64,000 nucleotides of DNA from Brasenia schreberi (GCA_036023115.1 JAYKKT010000089.1:13655001-13719000); one strand, 5' to 3'. Positions 23,560 through 36,310 are shown, numbered from the stretch's first letter. Program-made: numbers and translations. Notes: generated by a model from the sequence alone, not told the origin.

Positions 23560-24062
23560 GTGACCATTATACATCAAGGCTATTGTGGATAGTCATCCTT
23601 GGAAGAGGGTGTTTGTAGATGAAGGCATTGTTTTGAACGTAATGCCTTATGATACCCTACAATAAATTGGGAGGACAATTTCCGATTTGACCTTCACCAA
23701 TATCAAGATGTTTGATTTTTAAAGAAAACCATTTGTCACTATGGGAGTGATAGTCATGAAACGCATGATGGGCTCAAGGACTTCTAACAGTATATTCTTT
23801 GTGGTAGATGACAACCTAGGATATTGGATACTCTTTTACAGGGATTTAATCCATACAAATTAATATGTACCCTTGATACTACATTAAAAGCTCGTATTTT
23901 GGACAAATGACACAATCGAGGTTGTCGATATTGAGGACAATCTCTTTTGTTGTTGATGTTCAAGTAGCGAAGGGTTGTTCTATTCGCATTGGTCGATCCA
24001 ATCATTATACCCGAGGCACTCGAGGGACTGAGGTCATGCCAGTTAACAACTCGAGGCTTCAT
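23560..24062 (+). pseudogene. Gypsy aspartic protease region (broken)
   Basis: The plus strand reads RVFVDEGIVLNVMPYDTLQ (family norm VDGGSSVNVLPYETL), then IGRTISDLTFTNIKMFDF, VTMGVIVMKRMMGSRTSNSIFFVVDD and a relic of LLGRDWIH. The D-G-G catalytic site is D-E-G. Stops occur after TLQ and in the DF segment. Confidence 0.75.
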
Positions 24063-24197
24063 ACATGATCAGGCCAATCTTCAACCTATCTTAAAGATTA
24101 CTTATCGGTGATCATTCTGAAGTAACCATGGATTACTTTCGGTGACTTGAGGTCTCTCACATTGAGAAGAGGATCAAATCAAGAAATTCAAGGGTGA

Positions 24198-25630
24198 TTG
24201 AGGGGGCAAGTTGAGCCTGTGCCTATCCCATGTATAGAACCACAAATGGAGGAGGATAAAAGTTTAAATGGCCTACTAAAAAAGATGACCAAGTTTCATT
24301 CCTACCGGTATGTTGGTAGAGGTGAATTTGGGCATAAACGAAGCAGTGAGGTTGACAAAGGTAAGCAATATCTTGCCCAAAAAAGTCACCTATAATTACT
24401 TGAGTTATTACAATAATACAAAGACTACTTCACTTGAGAATATCATGAAATGATAGGCGTACCTCAAGACCTAGTTGAATTAATGATTCCCTTAAAACCA
24501 CATGTTAGATCCCATAGGAAGCCAACACTAAGATTTACAAGAAATTCAGCATCTCCTCAATGCTAAGTCTATATGGACAATTCAATATGTTGACTGGTTG
24601 TCCAACATTATCCTAGTTATAAAAAAACTCAAAGCTTAGAGTCATATACTACAAGAATCTCAATTTGTCCAAACCAAAGAATTAATATGTGATGCCCATG
24701 GTCAATATGATAATGGACGTAGTTGCCCCTCATGGAATGTTGTCTTTTATAGACAACTCAATGAAAATGAGACTTCTCATGACATTGCTCAAATTGAATG
24801 TTGTCAAGGATTTCATATGGGTTCAAAATAACAATGATCTTTTAAAAGGATCAAAGAATATATGATGAAGCCTCTAGTGTTATTCTTGGGAAACTGTTGA
24901 TGCCTTATTAGCATAAGATGCCAATGATATTAGTGAGTGTGCTATATTTGATTTGAGTGAGCTACTCACCGACATTGAATCTCAATATTTCCTAATAAAT
25001 AGTAATGGTTGGCCTTGTATCATGCTTGTACTAAATTAGAATATTATCTTCTGGCCACCGAAGTGCATGTGGTTTGCAAATTTGGTCTCCTACATTATCT
25101 TTTTAGTCATCCAGTTCTATAGGGCAGTCTAGTCAAGTGGGAAATAAAATTGTGCCAGTGCAATGTAAAAGACTTACCACTTAGAGCATTGAATGATAGA
25201 TTGTCTTGTGTTGAAGTCATTGACCCACTAGAGGTAGTATATGGGATAATCATCGAACAACCATGTAGATGATGTCCAATAAATACAAATGTAACAAAAC
25301 ATAGGGATTGGTGTATGCACTATATCCTCATAGGAAAGGTCAGAATATTTGTTGTCTTTAGAACTGACTCTAACCAATAATGCGATAGAAAGCATAGCTT
25401 TAGTGACCATCGCTAAAAGGCTAAAAGTATTTGGTGACTCATAGGTTGTTTTGGGTTAACTCAGTGGTGATTATCATTGCCACTGTCCCAATTTATGGCC
25501 CTTAGATGAAGGAAGTTAACTTAAGCATAAGCTGAGATAAAATTATTATATATAGCAAGAGATAATAATGATGTTGTAGATGGTTTAGCTCAACCTACAA
25601 CAGGTTATAGGTCAGACATGGCCGAATGGT
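24198..25630 (+). pseudogene. Gypsy reverse transcriptase/RNase H fragments (broken)
   Basis: Short blocks match the Tat-lineage polyprotein: CEYHEMIGVPQDLVELMIPLKPHVR, DWLSNIILVIKK (normally WLSNIVPV.KKNGK), and the palm-to-RNase-H segment ALYHACTKLEYYLLATEVHVV and HYLFSHPVL.G.LVKWEIKL (normally RHYMLAHTT...YLLS.P.L.GRLAKW). The central palm with the catalytic YxDD could not be found, which suggests a deletion. Confidence 0.65.
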
Positions 25631-25759
25631 CAATAACGATGATAATAGAGCAACACATAGAGGAAGAGGTTCTCAACAATTGGAGGGCCAAACTAGTACA
25701 ATACCTAAATCAACTGTCTCAAAACTTAGATATTAAAATTCGATAAGGATTTTGAATTA

Positions 25760-26365
25760 TGTGTTGTTGGATGATGATTTGTATAAACGAAGTCATCAAG
25801 ACCTATTTTTGAGATGCTTAAGTACAATAGAAGCTCGAACGATAATGGTTGAGGTTCACAAGGGAATCTATGATAACCACTGATAAGTAGCTAAAATATA
25901 GACATGGGTACTACTGGCCCACCATGTACCATCATTGTGTTGACTATGAAAGTGGATGTCGTGTCAACACCATGAACCTTTTTGTAGAAGGTACCAACTT
26001 GAGAGCTTCACCCAGTCATCAAGCTATAACATGAGAATGGGCTATGGAAGAGTCATGCATTCGCAATAGTGGCCACTGGTTACTTCACTAAATGGGTCAA
26101 AACCTTACTCATGGAGATAGTTATGCAAGAGAATATGATAAAATTCTTCAATGATTGCATTATATTTCAATTCAGTATTTTCCAAACCATGGTCGTTGAT
26201 CAAGGAATGATGTTTACAAGTGAGAAAGTAGTGGCCTTTGTCGAAACCTTCGATATCAAGCTAGTAAATTCAACACCATACTAAATGTGTAGACCGAGGT
26301 GACCAACAAGATAATCAACAACTTAATTGAGAAGTCCAACCACCTCTTCTTAAAATCGTGCTCCA
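25760..26365 (+). pseudogene. Gypsy integrase fragment (broken)
   Basis: DDLYKRSHQDLFLRCLSTIEA and MVEVHKGIYDNH correspond to the zinc-binding (HHCC) domain approach. The 71-codon open stretch 26069-26284 reads ATGYFTKWVKTLLMEIV, QTMVVDQGMMFTSEKV and IKLVNSTPY, the integrase core with the conserved TKWVEA and D-x-G blocks. The sequence is lost after about 26365, where unrelated DNA begins. Confidence 0.8.
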
Positions 26366-26559
26366 CTTGGATAGCCAAGAGAAAATCAACAGTAGTAGTG
26401 GCAACCACCAACAGAGAAGTTGGAATTGGAACAGGTTCAAGTGTAGTAGGGATAAAGGCGCTAAGAGAGAGAGTAACAACCCATTGACACAGACGATATC
26501 ATCCGCACTAGGACAAAGGAGATTTCACCATGAAGACTAGGTTTGGGTCCAACATTATG

Positions 26560-27183
26560 CATTTAGATTTCTTGTATTGGTTGCAGGTGATTTGGGGGTC
26601 TCGTATGAGTGTGCATGGGTTTGATCAGGATCATGTTTGTGTTATGGGAGAGTCAGATCATGCTGGATCCATTAGGTGTCTTGGTTGTAGGGAATCTAGT
26701 ATGAAAGTAAGATCCATGCCCCACCCTATTGAGTAGTATCCATGTAACATGTCCCTTGTTGTATAAAAGGGTGCCAAATAGTAGCAAATATAGACCACTG
26801 TGGATTGAGAGTACTTGAGAGAGAAGTCTAGAGAGAAGAGTGAGATCATGGTGGCAGTCTGGGACTCTTTTGTTGGTCGTCTTCCTCATCTATGCCTAGG
26901 AGGATAGAGCGGGATACCAAGTGGATTAGGCCACCTAACAACTCCATTGTGTTGCGTGAACTCCTCTCTAATACTCTTGTATATTGCCAACTATTGAGTA
27001 ATAAAAGAACCTCATTTGAGTTTTTGATATATGGTATTCATTGTTTGATTTTATGCTTTTGTTTTTATGCAAAAAATTTCATTTTTGTAATCGAGCATGT
27101 CTTTGGTTTTGATTAAAAGCTGGTTAGCGTTGGGCACTAATGCTATTTACCAAAAACCAGTCAGAGACACGTGATATCAGAGC
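26560..27183 (+). repeat. Copia-type LTR with primer-binding site
   Basis: GTATAAAAGG at 26761 is a TATA box, AATAAA at 27000-27005 a polyadenylation signal, and TGATATCAGAGC at 27172-27183 matches the initiator-Met-tRNA primer site (TGGTATCAGAGC) with one change. The layout is promoter, R/U5 and primer site of a 5' LTR. The left limit is uncertain. It does not match the LTR at 28670, so it belongs to another element or a recombinant. Confidence 0.65.
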
Positions 27184-28010
27184 ATAAAGACCAATTTTTG
27201 TGGCTCTTGGTGGCGGGAGACCGGTGGAAGGGGGCCAAGATGTGGCTACCGCAGTTCATGAACTATGGAGTGATCAACAAAGACATTTTGGGCGTTTCTA
27301 ATAGTATCTCTAGAGATCAATTACAATTGGTGGATCTATGCTGTTTCCATGGCCTCTTTGGCATCCTAGACTAGCAATGGAACTTGGTGGAGATCCGACA
27401 TTTGGTGCCAGAACCAGATCCGCCTTTCTCTTTGTTCGGTTGGAAGAATTCAGACTACATTTGGTCCAGATTTTTTATGGTTCCTTCACCAAAAATTCAT
27501 GGGTTTTGGTTCTGCTGCCAAGGATAAACCTTGTGTGTACATCCATTGACAAAATGCTGCAGAGATCCTTACAAAAATTGCCCTTTTGATTTAACGAAAA
27601 TTCGTTGCTTGCTGGTTGCATTCTCAACCTGATTTGGGTTCAATTATCATTCGACTGATTTCTGCTATGATTCAGCCGAAAGTTTCCATATTTGGGCAGC
27701 CCACCTATAGGTGGAGACTACCACAGTCGGCTCAGATCAATCTTGGTCTGGTTGTGTAGAAACCAACCTAGTTCGTTGCTTGGTGTATTTCATCACTCAG
27801 TTCCCATGGTGGCGGTGAATCACTTCACATTTGCTGATTGTGAGTGCTCTTCAGGCTAGGCTAGGTGTACGTTGAGTTTGTGGGTAGCCGCAGCAGCACA
27901 CTTGGGCTGTGGCTTGAGCAGCAGTGGGTATTGCAACCAACAAGAGTGAGCTCACTCTCGGTTCGTTTGACCATTTGGACGGAAGGTGGATACACTAGAG
28001 GTTCTTGAAA
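27184..28010. other. Leader-like, non-coding stretch
   Basis: Between the primer-binding site and the copia RNase H fragment. I see no gag or integrase; short ORFs here match nothing I know. It may be retroelement leader left after a large internal deletion. Confidence 0.4.
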
Positions 28011-28656
28011 CAAAATTGAGAGCAATAGATGGAGAGAAACCGGATGATCCTACCTCATACAGACAACTTATAGGAGTGTTAACCTATCTCACTATCACTC
28101 GTCCAGTGCAGTTATTAGAATCATCAGATACATAAAACACTCTGTGGATAAGGGGGTACTTTCGACTTCTTCCTTCTCACTTAATTTGATTGCATATACT
28201 GATGCAGATTGGGGTGAAGATATCAATAATTGACATTCCACCACAGGCTTTTGTATATTTTTAGGTGAATCATTAATATCCTTGAAATACAAAAAGCAAC
28301 AGAAGGTATCGCTTTCATCTATAGAAGCGGAATACCGAGTCATGACAACCACTGCTACTGAGATCTCATGGATTACAGAAGTGTTGAGAGACATGGGGGT
28401 CATCCTTGAACAATCATCTACTCTGTTTTGTGACAACAAGAGTGTCTTCACGTACATCACATCTAACAACACCTTTCATGAAAGAACGAAGCATATTGAG
28501 ATGGACTGTCACTTTGTTCGAGAGCAATGCTTGAAGAAAAAGCTCATTTTATATTATGTATCATCTCAAATGCAACTAACAAACTTCTTCACCAAGTCAT
28601 TATCGGCTTTTAGATTTAATTTCTTGTTAGACAAACTTTCAATATACATACCATAA
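28011..28656 (+). pseudogene. Copia RT C-terminus and RNase H (broken)
   Basis: Blocks are DPTSYRQLIGVLTYLTITRP (family: Y.RLVG.L.YLT.TRPD), then YTDADWGEDINN, and the 124-codon open stretch 28282-28656 with SLSSIEAEYRVMTTTATEI, TLFCDNKSVF, FHERTKHIEMDCHFVRE and a degenerate DPLTK (TNFFTKSLS). A stop and a frame slip break the middle. An LTR start follows at 28670. Confidence 0.88.
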
Positions 28657-28660
28657 GTTT

Positions 28661-28990
28661 GAGGAGGAGTGTTAACTTGTAATAGGGCAGGCCGGGCCGC
28701 TAAGGCTTGGCCCATGCTAGCCCTTGGTTAGGTCCTGGATGTTCAGGGATATCATGGCCCTGGCCATCCAGGTAACCGTTGGGGAGATATGTGCATTCAA
28801 CTAAATGGCTATTATTCTTTTCTTCTCTCTCACTTGCAATACTGCTTTATAAATAGAGCCTCAATCAATAAACACACAAGTTGTCTTGCATAACCTTTTG
28901 ATTCATGATGTGGCTCTCTCTCTTGACTCTTGTTGTATTCTTGATTTGATACATCCATATTTGTGGGTGTTTTTATATCTTGACGATTTC
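28661..28990 (+). repeat. Copia polypurine tract and 3' LTR
   Basis: GAGGAGGAG (28661-28669) leads into TGTTAACTTG at 28670. A TATA box (TATAAATA, 28848-28855) and polyadenylation signal (AATAAA, 28867-28872) follow at normal LTR spacing. The right end is approximate. Confidence 0.75.
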
Positions 28991-29984
28991 ATCAAAGTAT
29001 CGACATTTTGTGACTTGGCCGATTCAACATTCAAGCATCAATAAATATTTACAAAACCAAACCAATGTTTGTACGAAGGAAAGGAAACAAAATCACTGTC
29101 TGAATGCACGTACAAATATGACTCCTCTGTTCCTTGTTGCTGGCTCCCATGCATCTCGTAAATGTCTAAAAGAGTAGTGAGAGAAAGTTCCTCACCTTTG
29201 CATTAAACAAACAAGAATAATTTCATACCATACACAAAAAAAAAAGAAAGGAAAAGGGAGACAAGGTTGGGTCCGGCAATACACGGCACGATCCCTAAAC
29301 CCAATAAAACGAATATGATTTGAAAAGTCCGTGTTCGTGTCCATCAAATGCCTCTATAGAATCGGGTCATCCTCGGGTAGGCCTGTATTCTAGACAACCC
29401 AAACACAAATTTCCAAACTAAGCCAGGTTGTCAAAAGTTAGGTGTAGCAGAGTCGATCGCCTCCCCAGAGTTGGACAATTCAAGAAGTGAAAACCAAGTT
29501 TGATTTGTGCAATATAAGACATGACACAAGAACCCAACATGAACACAGCCTGAAGCATGTCCAAACAAAATATCGTTACAAAGATCGAGTTGTTATTAAC
29601 ACCAACTCCAAATAATACAACACAAAGTACGACTTGAAACACAAAATTGCAGGCAGTAACGCACCCAGCATGAAAACACAATACGAACACAACCCAAGAA
29701 GTAAAATAACACTGGGTTAACAAGAAATTTTACCGGGTTGTGCTCATGTTGACCTATTTTTTGACACGAACACCACTGGGAGCATACAAGCACAACCTAG
29801 AAGACAAACATGCCACCCCTAGACTTGTATATTTGTGGTAATTGCTTTAAGTCGGTGAACTACTGAAATTAAGCACCTTAAACCAGTTCAGCTACGTATT
29901 CTGGCTCTACTGAAACCAGAATTTACACGAAACAAGCCACACCCACACACCAATGCAACTATATATATATATATATTGAAATTG
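28991..29984. other. Gene-free stretch with hAT-MITE-like segment
   Basis: No gene is recognised. Between about 29270 and 29821 the sequence is rich in GGGTT/CAACCC and CCCAACA motifs. It ends TGCCACCCCTA at 29811-29821, the reverse complement of the common plant hAT terminus TAGGGGTGGCA. A matching left end was not found. Confidence 0.4.
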
Positions 29985-30236
29985 GTGTATGCGCATACCT
30001 ATTCATGCTCAAATCTGCTTAAATATCTCTACCTTTTAACCAACATAATCAAGAGTAGAGATTTGAATTTAAAAAAAAATATACCATTAATTTTTTAATA
30101 CTTGACATTTAATGCATCCGATTGAAATGTTCAAGTAGATTTAAATGCTTTTTAGATTCAAATCTTTGTCATTGATCATGTAGATCAACACATATGTTCA
30201 AGTGGATTTAAGCATAAATGGGTGTGTGCATGAACT
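29985..30236. mobile_element. Foldback MITE
   Basis: The ends, GCGCATACCTATTCATGCTCAAATCT and the reverse complement of GGATTTAAGCATAAATGGGTGTGTGCATGAA, pair imperfectly over about 33 bp. The right end abuts a (CT)n(AT)n microsatellite. It is related in its termini to 31510-31724. Confidence 0.6.
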
Positions 30237-30239
30237 ATT

Positions 30240-30240
30240 C

Positions 30241-30306
<66 letters not shown>
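30240..30306. repeat. (CT)n(AT)n microsatellite
   Basis: About 14 CT units followed by about 20 AT units, next to the foldback MITE. Confidence 0.95.
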
Positions 30307-30310
<4 letters not shown>

Positions 30311-30712
30311 GTGCTTAAAATGTTTGTGTCGTATTCAATGAAATAGGCATGCATGCTGATGTTAGCAGGAAACGAAAGGCTTGCTTCTATTTACATAATT
30401 GTATTGGCAAGAAAAGAATTCACTTGATTGTACTATTTTCTTTTATAGGGAAGTGAATTACGATATTAAAAGGTGACTTGCTTATTCTTTTGGATGCTTT
30501 ACTTTTCTTAAGTTGAACGACAGGTCCAAAGATAAGGAGTGGAGGTTCTATTGTTATTTTAAGCGCGTGAAGACCGAAGATGGTGAGATTGCAGATTGAA
30601 TTAGACAATATGGTTTGCTAAAAAAGAGTTTTCTCTTCCGCATTGAGTCAAGCCATTTGAAAATGTTAAAGAGAGGGATGCTCATATTTCAAATCGAGTT
30701 ATTCCATTTAAA

Positions 30713-30762
<50 letters not shown>
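30713..30762. repeat. (CT)n(AT)n(AG)n palindromic microsatellite
   Basis: CTCTCTCTC, then (AT)n, then (AG)n; the flanks are complementary and can form a hairpin. Another (TA)n lies at 30928-30968. Confidence 0.9.
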
Positions 30763-30764
<2 letters not shown>

Positions 30765-30924
30765 GTTCGGGTTCAACTGAGCATGGTGCTTAATCACTTG
30801 TTTCTCATGGCTTCACTGGTTAAAACTATCGGCCACTACCATTCGTCACCTTTTACTACTCCATAGTCCAAACCTGCCTTCTACTAATCAAAACCGTTAT
30901 TGGTACTACTAAAACTGCAAGCCA

Positions 30925-30968
<44 letters not shown>

Positions 30969-31509
30969 AACATTTTGGGTTTTTTGGGTGGCTTAAGTAG
31001 TGAAAAAGGTTTTAAATTATGGAGTAGTAAAAGATGATTGAGGGATGCAGATGATTGAGGGATGCAATCGGTGGTTGAATCAATGAAACCACGTGAAACA
31101 AGCGATTGAGAACCTGTAAAATGACATTCGATATTTTAGATGAAGAGTTGAGGTGATAAAACAAAAGGCATTAATGTAAATGATACATTAAAGGTAAAGT
31201 TCAATGATACTCTTACTTCAAATCTCTATTGTTTTCATGACAATCAAATGATGGGGATGTTTGAGTATATTTGAGTACGAGATTTGAACGTTCACCACTA
31301 CCTCTCCCCCTCTCTTTATATGTATATATGTGTATAGTGATTGAATCCTACCCTGACAATGTTCACTCATACTCAATGATTGCTTTTCGGAGGCATGAGT
31401 AATAATATTGTGCTTCATCTTCTTTCGAGAACCCTTAAATTTTTTTAAATTATATTCATATCACCAAAAATTGATGAGTGGGTAGGATATGATTTTGCTA
31501 TATATATAA

Positions 31510-31724
31510 TGCTCAAACTTAATTCATGCTCAAATCTACTCAAACATTATATTGTTTGATTAGCATGATCAATGGTAGAGATTTGAATTAAAAGTATCAT
31601 TTTAATTTGCATTTAATGTATCATATGTATTAACGGTTTTTTACTTTATTATCTCAACCATTCATTTCAAAGATCGAACGGTTGAGATGATAATCTAGAT
31701 TTGAGCATAAATGGAGTTTGAGCA
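31510..31724. mobile_element. Foldback MITE
   Basis: The left end TGCTCAAACTTAATTCATGC pairs with the right end (reverse complement TGCTCAAACTCCATTTATGC), giving about 28 bp of terminal inverted repeat around a 215-bp unit. No coding capacity. A (CT)n(AT)n(AG)n microsatellite follows at about 31737-31827. Confidence 0.75.
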
Positions 31725-31734
31725 TTTACCATAA

Positions 31735-31736
<2 letters not shown>

Positions 31737-31802
<66 letters not shown>

Positions 31803-31827
31803 GATAGAGAGAGAGAGAGAGAGAGAG
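31737..31827. repeat. (CT)n(AT)n(AG)n palindromic microsatellite
   Basis: A long CT run, an AT run, and an AG run that is complementary to the first. Confidence 0.95.
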
Positions 31828-31957
31828 TATCCAATATTCCCATTCTCATCAAGGATATTTGGGTTTTCTCTTGAACCAAGTTGTCAAACTAGATAATGTT
31901 GTGACTGCTGAGATTTGGTGAGGTTCGGTTCCTGCTGCTCAAGCCAATATCTCTCAT

Positions 31958-31977
31958 CCCCCCCCCCCCCCCCCCCC
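31958..31977. repeat. C homopolymer of 20
   Basis: Twenty consecutive C residues. The length may be affected by sequencing or amplification. Confidence 0.9.
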
Positions 31978-32955
31978 TTTTCTCTTTCTCACACATAGAG
32001 GTTGGACCACTAAATAGGATAACAATTTAATAGAACAAAAACCTAACATGAACATGGTGAAAACATATGTTTTCATGTCCATCCATGATAACATAAAATT
32101 GGCTTGTGTTTGGGTTAACCTATTTTGCGGTAAAAATGAAAATGACAAAAAATACTTGATGCTGAAAATTTCAAGATTAAGTGAAACCTAAGAACATTTG
32201 AAGGTCTATATTACACAAAAAAATCTAGTTGTGCCAAGGATTTTAGTATACCCTAGAGGGTATGATTGTTGAACCATATCAAAATACCTTGATATGTCAT
32301 ATAATGATCCTTGATGTGAAAGCGTGACCTTTCTCTTCAATCCCATAACAACACCTCAACTCCTATGGAGGGAGTTTTTTTTATGCATTCAGAATTAAAA
32401 GAGTCATTATGCGGTTGTATGTTGAAACCCTAGGTAGGGTCACCCTTTTATATTGCACACTCCACAAGTGTTTCTCAAATACCATTATTAAAGAACTAGA
32501 AAAGTTCACTTCAAAACTATTTTTTTTATTAAGTTAAGTTGTCACTTTAAGATAGAAATTAGGACTTTGGGTCTAACAATCTCTTACTTGACTTACCTAG
32601 CTTACCTTATATTAGAAACACTTTATGTAGAGTGACCGCTATCTAATTGTCAACAAAACCCACTGATCTTATTTTGAAAATAACCACCTTTATGAATACT
32701 AGACATAACAGTGATACAAACATTTACGTTGTATGTCTCTTCCATACACTAAGATATCCAAGATCGAATATATAATCAAATACCTTGTGTGGTTGTAAAA
32801 CTTTATGAATAAACAAATCAAATGTCATGATAAAATAATAAAGTTTATTCACTTAAATTTATCCAACGATAAATAATAGTTCACAAAAAAAAAAGTAGAC
32901 AATAGATATCATTAGTACAAGTTTGGGGTCACATAATAAAACAATGTCTAAACCA

Positions 32956-33225
32956 TCAAAGCAAAACCTCAAAAGAATTGACTAAACCTATATTAAACAT
33001 ATATTTATTATAGGTACCTAGCAACAACACTTTAGTAAGGAGATCAACTAGCATACAATTAGTCTTAATATGATCAATAGATACTAAATGATCTCTAATT
33101 CTCTCTTTCACAATCAAGAACATGACCTCCACGTGTTTGAAAGTATTAGAGCTCTTATTGTTGTTAGGGAATTTGGTTGCAGCTTTATCAACACTCAAAA
33201 TTTTATTAAAAAATACTGTTTTCAA
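32956..33225 (-). pseudogene. Copia RNase H C-terminus (fragment)
   Basis: The open frame reads NTFKHVEVMFLIVKERIRDH, VSIDHIKTNCMLVDLLTKVL and NIGLV. This matches the last part of copia RNase H (KHIEV.Y..VKERIRDG.V.I.HI.T..M.ADPLTKGL). The DPLTK motif is DLLTK. The polypurine tract and LTR start lie about 375 bp downstream. Confidence 0.8.
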
Positions 33226-33229
33226 AATT

Positions 33230-36200
33230 TGTTTTCAAAAGGGGTAAGATCTGGGCCTTGACTTAAAAAAAATAAAAAATAAAAGCTCACAAAAGGATGA
33301 GATAAAATCATTTTCAAGAGGAGAGAGAACAATATCGATCTTAATGGCTTAGAGTTGCTAGGCAACATAGTGGACTCCACGAGAAAATTGCCCAATGAAG
33401 TGGGTTGAACAAGGCCCATGCCCATTCCTAGGTATTTCTAAACCTATGCAAACTAGTTTTACCCATTTTTCCTTAAAAACCTTGTTCAGTAAGGTTGAGC
33501 ATAATTTATTTTACATATGTCCAAGGGATTTTTATTAAAAGAAAATTCATTTATACTGGGAACTGACTATGTGCTGATTTTTATATTTGTGGTACACAAA
33601 AATTTCGAAGCTTAAATGTACATATATATGCACATACAAGGCAGATTTCATAAAATCTCATACATCATTTTCAAAATAAAAAAGCTTTTTGGAAATATTT
33701 TGAAACCCTGGGGTTATAAAATTCAATTTTTGAAACACAAAAGGAAATATTGATTTGCTCAAAATAGAGGAAGGCCCGAATCAACAGGAGATGAAAGTTT
33801 TGGGAAAAAGATAAGGGTGTTGAGAATATAAATATATGAGAGAGTGAAATTCATGGAAAGTATTTTAGAAAAATCTACTTTTGTCTTTTTATCAAGAGGT
33901 TATAAATATAAATATATTTATTTATTTATCTATTTCAATCAAAAGGTAAAAGAAAAATCTTATTCTAAAGCTTGTGTTGTATTGATGTGCATGACTCAAA
34001 CTTCATCCCAATTAAGCCTAAGTTCCATTGAGTCTAACCCACCAAACTACAAGAAGATTCCTCATCTTGTTACATCAAGGGCAAGGATTATCAAAGTTAA
34101 GGGTTTCTGGATTTTGTAAAGAGTGCTTAAGGGAATCTGGATTAGTGGTGAATAGAGCAAGGAGACTAGTGAACCATAGTCGTGACAAGTTTTTCATCAT
34201 TTTCTGCTATTGAAGAACGATAAGGTCGATCAGATAAAGGAAACAATAGATACAAGCTTCTTTGTTTTCGGTTGTGGCTCTATTTTTGGCTACTCTTCCT
34301 AATTTAACTCTCTATAAAACTATTGTTATTCATTTTGTTGTCATCATCTGTAATCGGAAAAACCATATATAGACTTTTTGTATGAGACCGGTTATAACAA
34401 TAGAAGATTACATAGGGATATGATTAGCTGTGGCATGTCACTGCTTTTAACTATTGCATCTATACCCTAAAAACACGAACCCCTTTAAGCATATAAGATT
34501 TGAAGATTTATGGTTGTTCTACTGTATAAAATGCCATTTAGGTGTCTTCACAATCTCACGACGTCTTGAAGGTCATGTTGCATGCTATGTGTGGATCTAT
34601 GCTACAGTGAATTAGTCTTCTTTGGTTTGTAATTACATTTGTCATCAGTTGTCCTTTAGATTCTACTTTACCTTCTTGATTGTATTGTTTGTTTTCCTTC
34701 TTGATCACATTTGCATAATTTTTCTTGCTTTTGTTTAATCATATCTCCTGTCATTATGCTTTTTAGATTCAGGGATACCAAATATATCAAGTATTTAGAG
34801 TGAAACACGTCAATTTTTAGAGGAGTTGTAATCTTATTATGGCTTTTAGAAACTGTTGCATCTATTCTTTTAGAAATCCGAAGTTTTTTCATTGGAAGCT
34901 TTGTCAAGGAGTTAGAGTTTCTAAATTTTTCCTTGAGGAGAAACCCTTCTTCATGTTCCTTGTAGCTACCCATAAGTTAGTGGGTTTAATTCTGCTGATC
35001 TTGAGGCTATACTTTTTCAATCATAGTGTATTATCGGCATAATAAGGAATTCAGTCTAAAAAATCATTCTACTTATCACTACAACATCTTATTGCTTGGC
35101 TTCGTGATAATCTTATTTCACTACAGTGATGCTTCATTTCATTTTTCTTGTTCAGTTCTTCATGTTTGCTATTGTATGGCATGGAGAAGAGTTCAACTAA
35201 AAGATAAAGTTTGCAGGTTATGCTCTATGGGTTGGTGGGCCTTTCTCCTGGCAACAGTTGTTCTCAAGAGGCGGGTCAATGTAAATTTATTAAGAGAATA
35301 GTTGTTCCTTGTATATATATATATATATATACATCTGTGGTATCTTCACTTTGTATACGATTGCACAATAACATGAGTATGAAAATGAAATTACCAACTT
35401 TGGCTTTTCACCAACAAATGTTTACAAAGAATGAAGGTATCATTGTTGTTCATCCACAGAAAAGGCACTATATTAAAGCAAATACAACTTTGGTTGTCCT
35501 TATAGGTTTCCTAAAAGGAGTTGTATTTTTATTTGAAAAATGTCATGGATGGAGCCTTGTAACACATTTTGTGTTGTTTTTTGTGCTATGAAAAGATCCT
35601 TTAAGTCTCCTCGTTCTTCATTTTTATTAATTATGCTAAGTGCATTCATACTATGTGTGGTTGTCATTGATAATTAATCCGGAAAAGATAATAATGAATG
35701 CTTAAGAGAAAAAGATGAGCCAACAAGAATGAAATATAAAGATGCAATAAGTATTTATTTAAATTGACAAGAGCCTAACAATATTGTATTACTCCCTTTG
35801 ATATTTCTCAATCTAAAGATGTTGGCATCATATTCATTTCTTCTTTACTCTCTTTGAGTTTCAGCATCTCTACCACATAAGATAATAACGAATAGGTCTT
35901 CTTTGTTATCCTTTTGCTTTAAGTTTCTTGGAAGAAAACAAAGTCTGTTGATAGAGATTTATTTATTCCTTTATTGGACATATTATCTATCATTTTGTTT
36001 GCCCTAACCAAAGAACTCAGGGCTGCAACATTTTGTTTATAGTCAATCAATTATTTTATTTTATTATTGATTTTGGTGTGATTGACCTATCTAAACCTGC
36101 AAATTGAAACAACATCTGGTTGTAGATAAAGAGTTGAAGGATTTGAAGGATGCTATATTAGAAAATGTTGTAAATATTGATTTGAAAGATTTTGTATACC

Positions 36201-36310
36201 AATTCTTTTAAATGCTATTGATTACAGATGTGTTATTGTGTTATTAAGGGTCAATCAACTCTTCTAAATATTGTTGTAAATTGTAACTGATTCCCAATTT
36301 TTGCAAAATG
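33230..36310. other. Unrecognised 3-kb stretch inside the copia remnant
   Basis: I see no gene or known element. ORFs are short and lack recognisable motifs. There is a (TA)n at about 35311-35331. Between about 36310 and 36410 a GGGTGGGTC/GGGGTGGAGCGGG-rich segment resembles hAT-MITE subterminal sequence. Confidence 0.4.

Larger units (their letters stand above)
19640..26365 (+). mobile_element. Ty3/gypsy retrotransposon remnant (Tat-like), split by a solo LTR
   Basis: A TATA-box-like TATATAAGG at 19971 and a possible primer-binding site TGGTATCGCT at 20030 suggest a 5' LTR ending near 20028. The leader is interrupted at 20108-22689 by a solo LTR. Protease (about 23560-23880), reverse transcriptase and RNase H pieces (24440-25630) and integrase (25760-26290) follow in gypsy order. 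The protein matches the plant Tat-lineage pattern (NV.PY.TL..IGRTISDL, DYFTKWVEA). All frames are broken, and the 3' LTR is not recognised. Confidence 0.7.

Noticed and set aside
26560..28990. One complete copia element with paired LTRs
   Set aside because: The LTR ending at about 27170 and the one starting at 28670 do not resemble each other and there is no gag, integrase or RT palm between them; they are treated as separate remnants.
33844..35591. Several ORFs of 60-126 codons as possible host gene exons
   Set aside because: None shows a known motif, consistent splice sites or codon bias; the stretch lies between two related copia LTRs.
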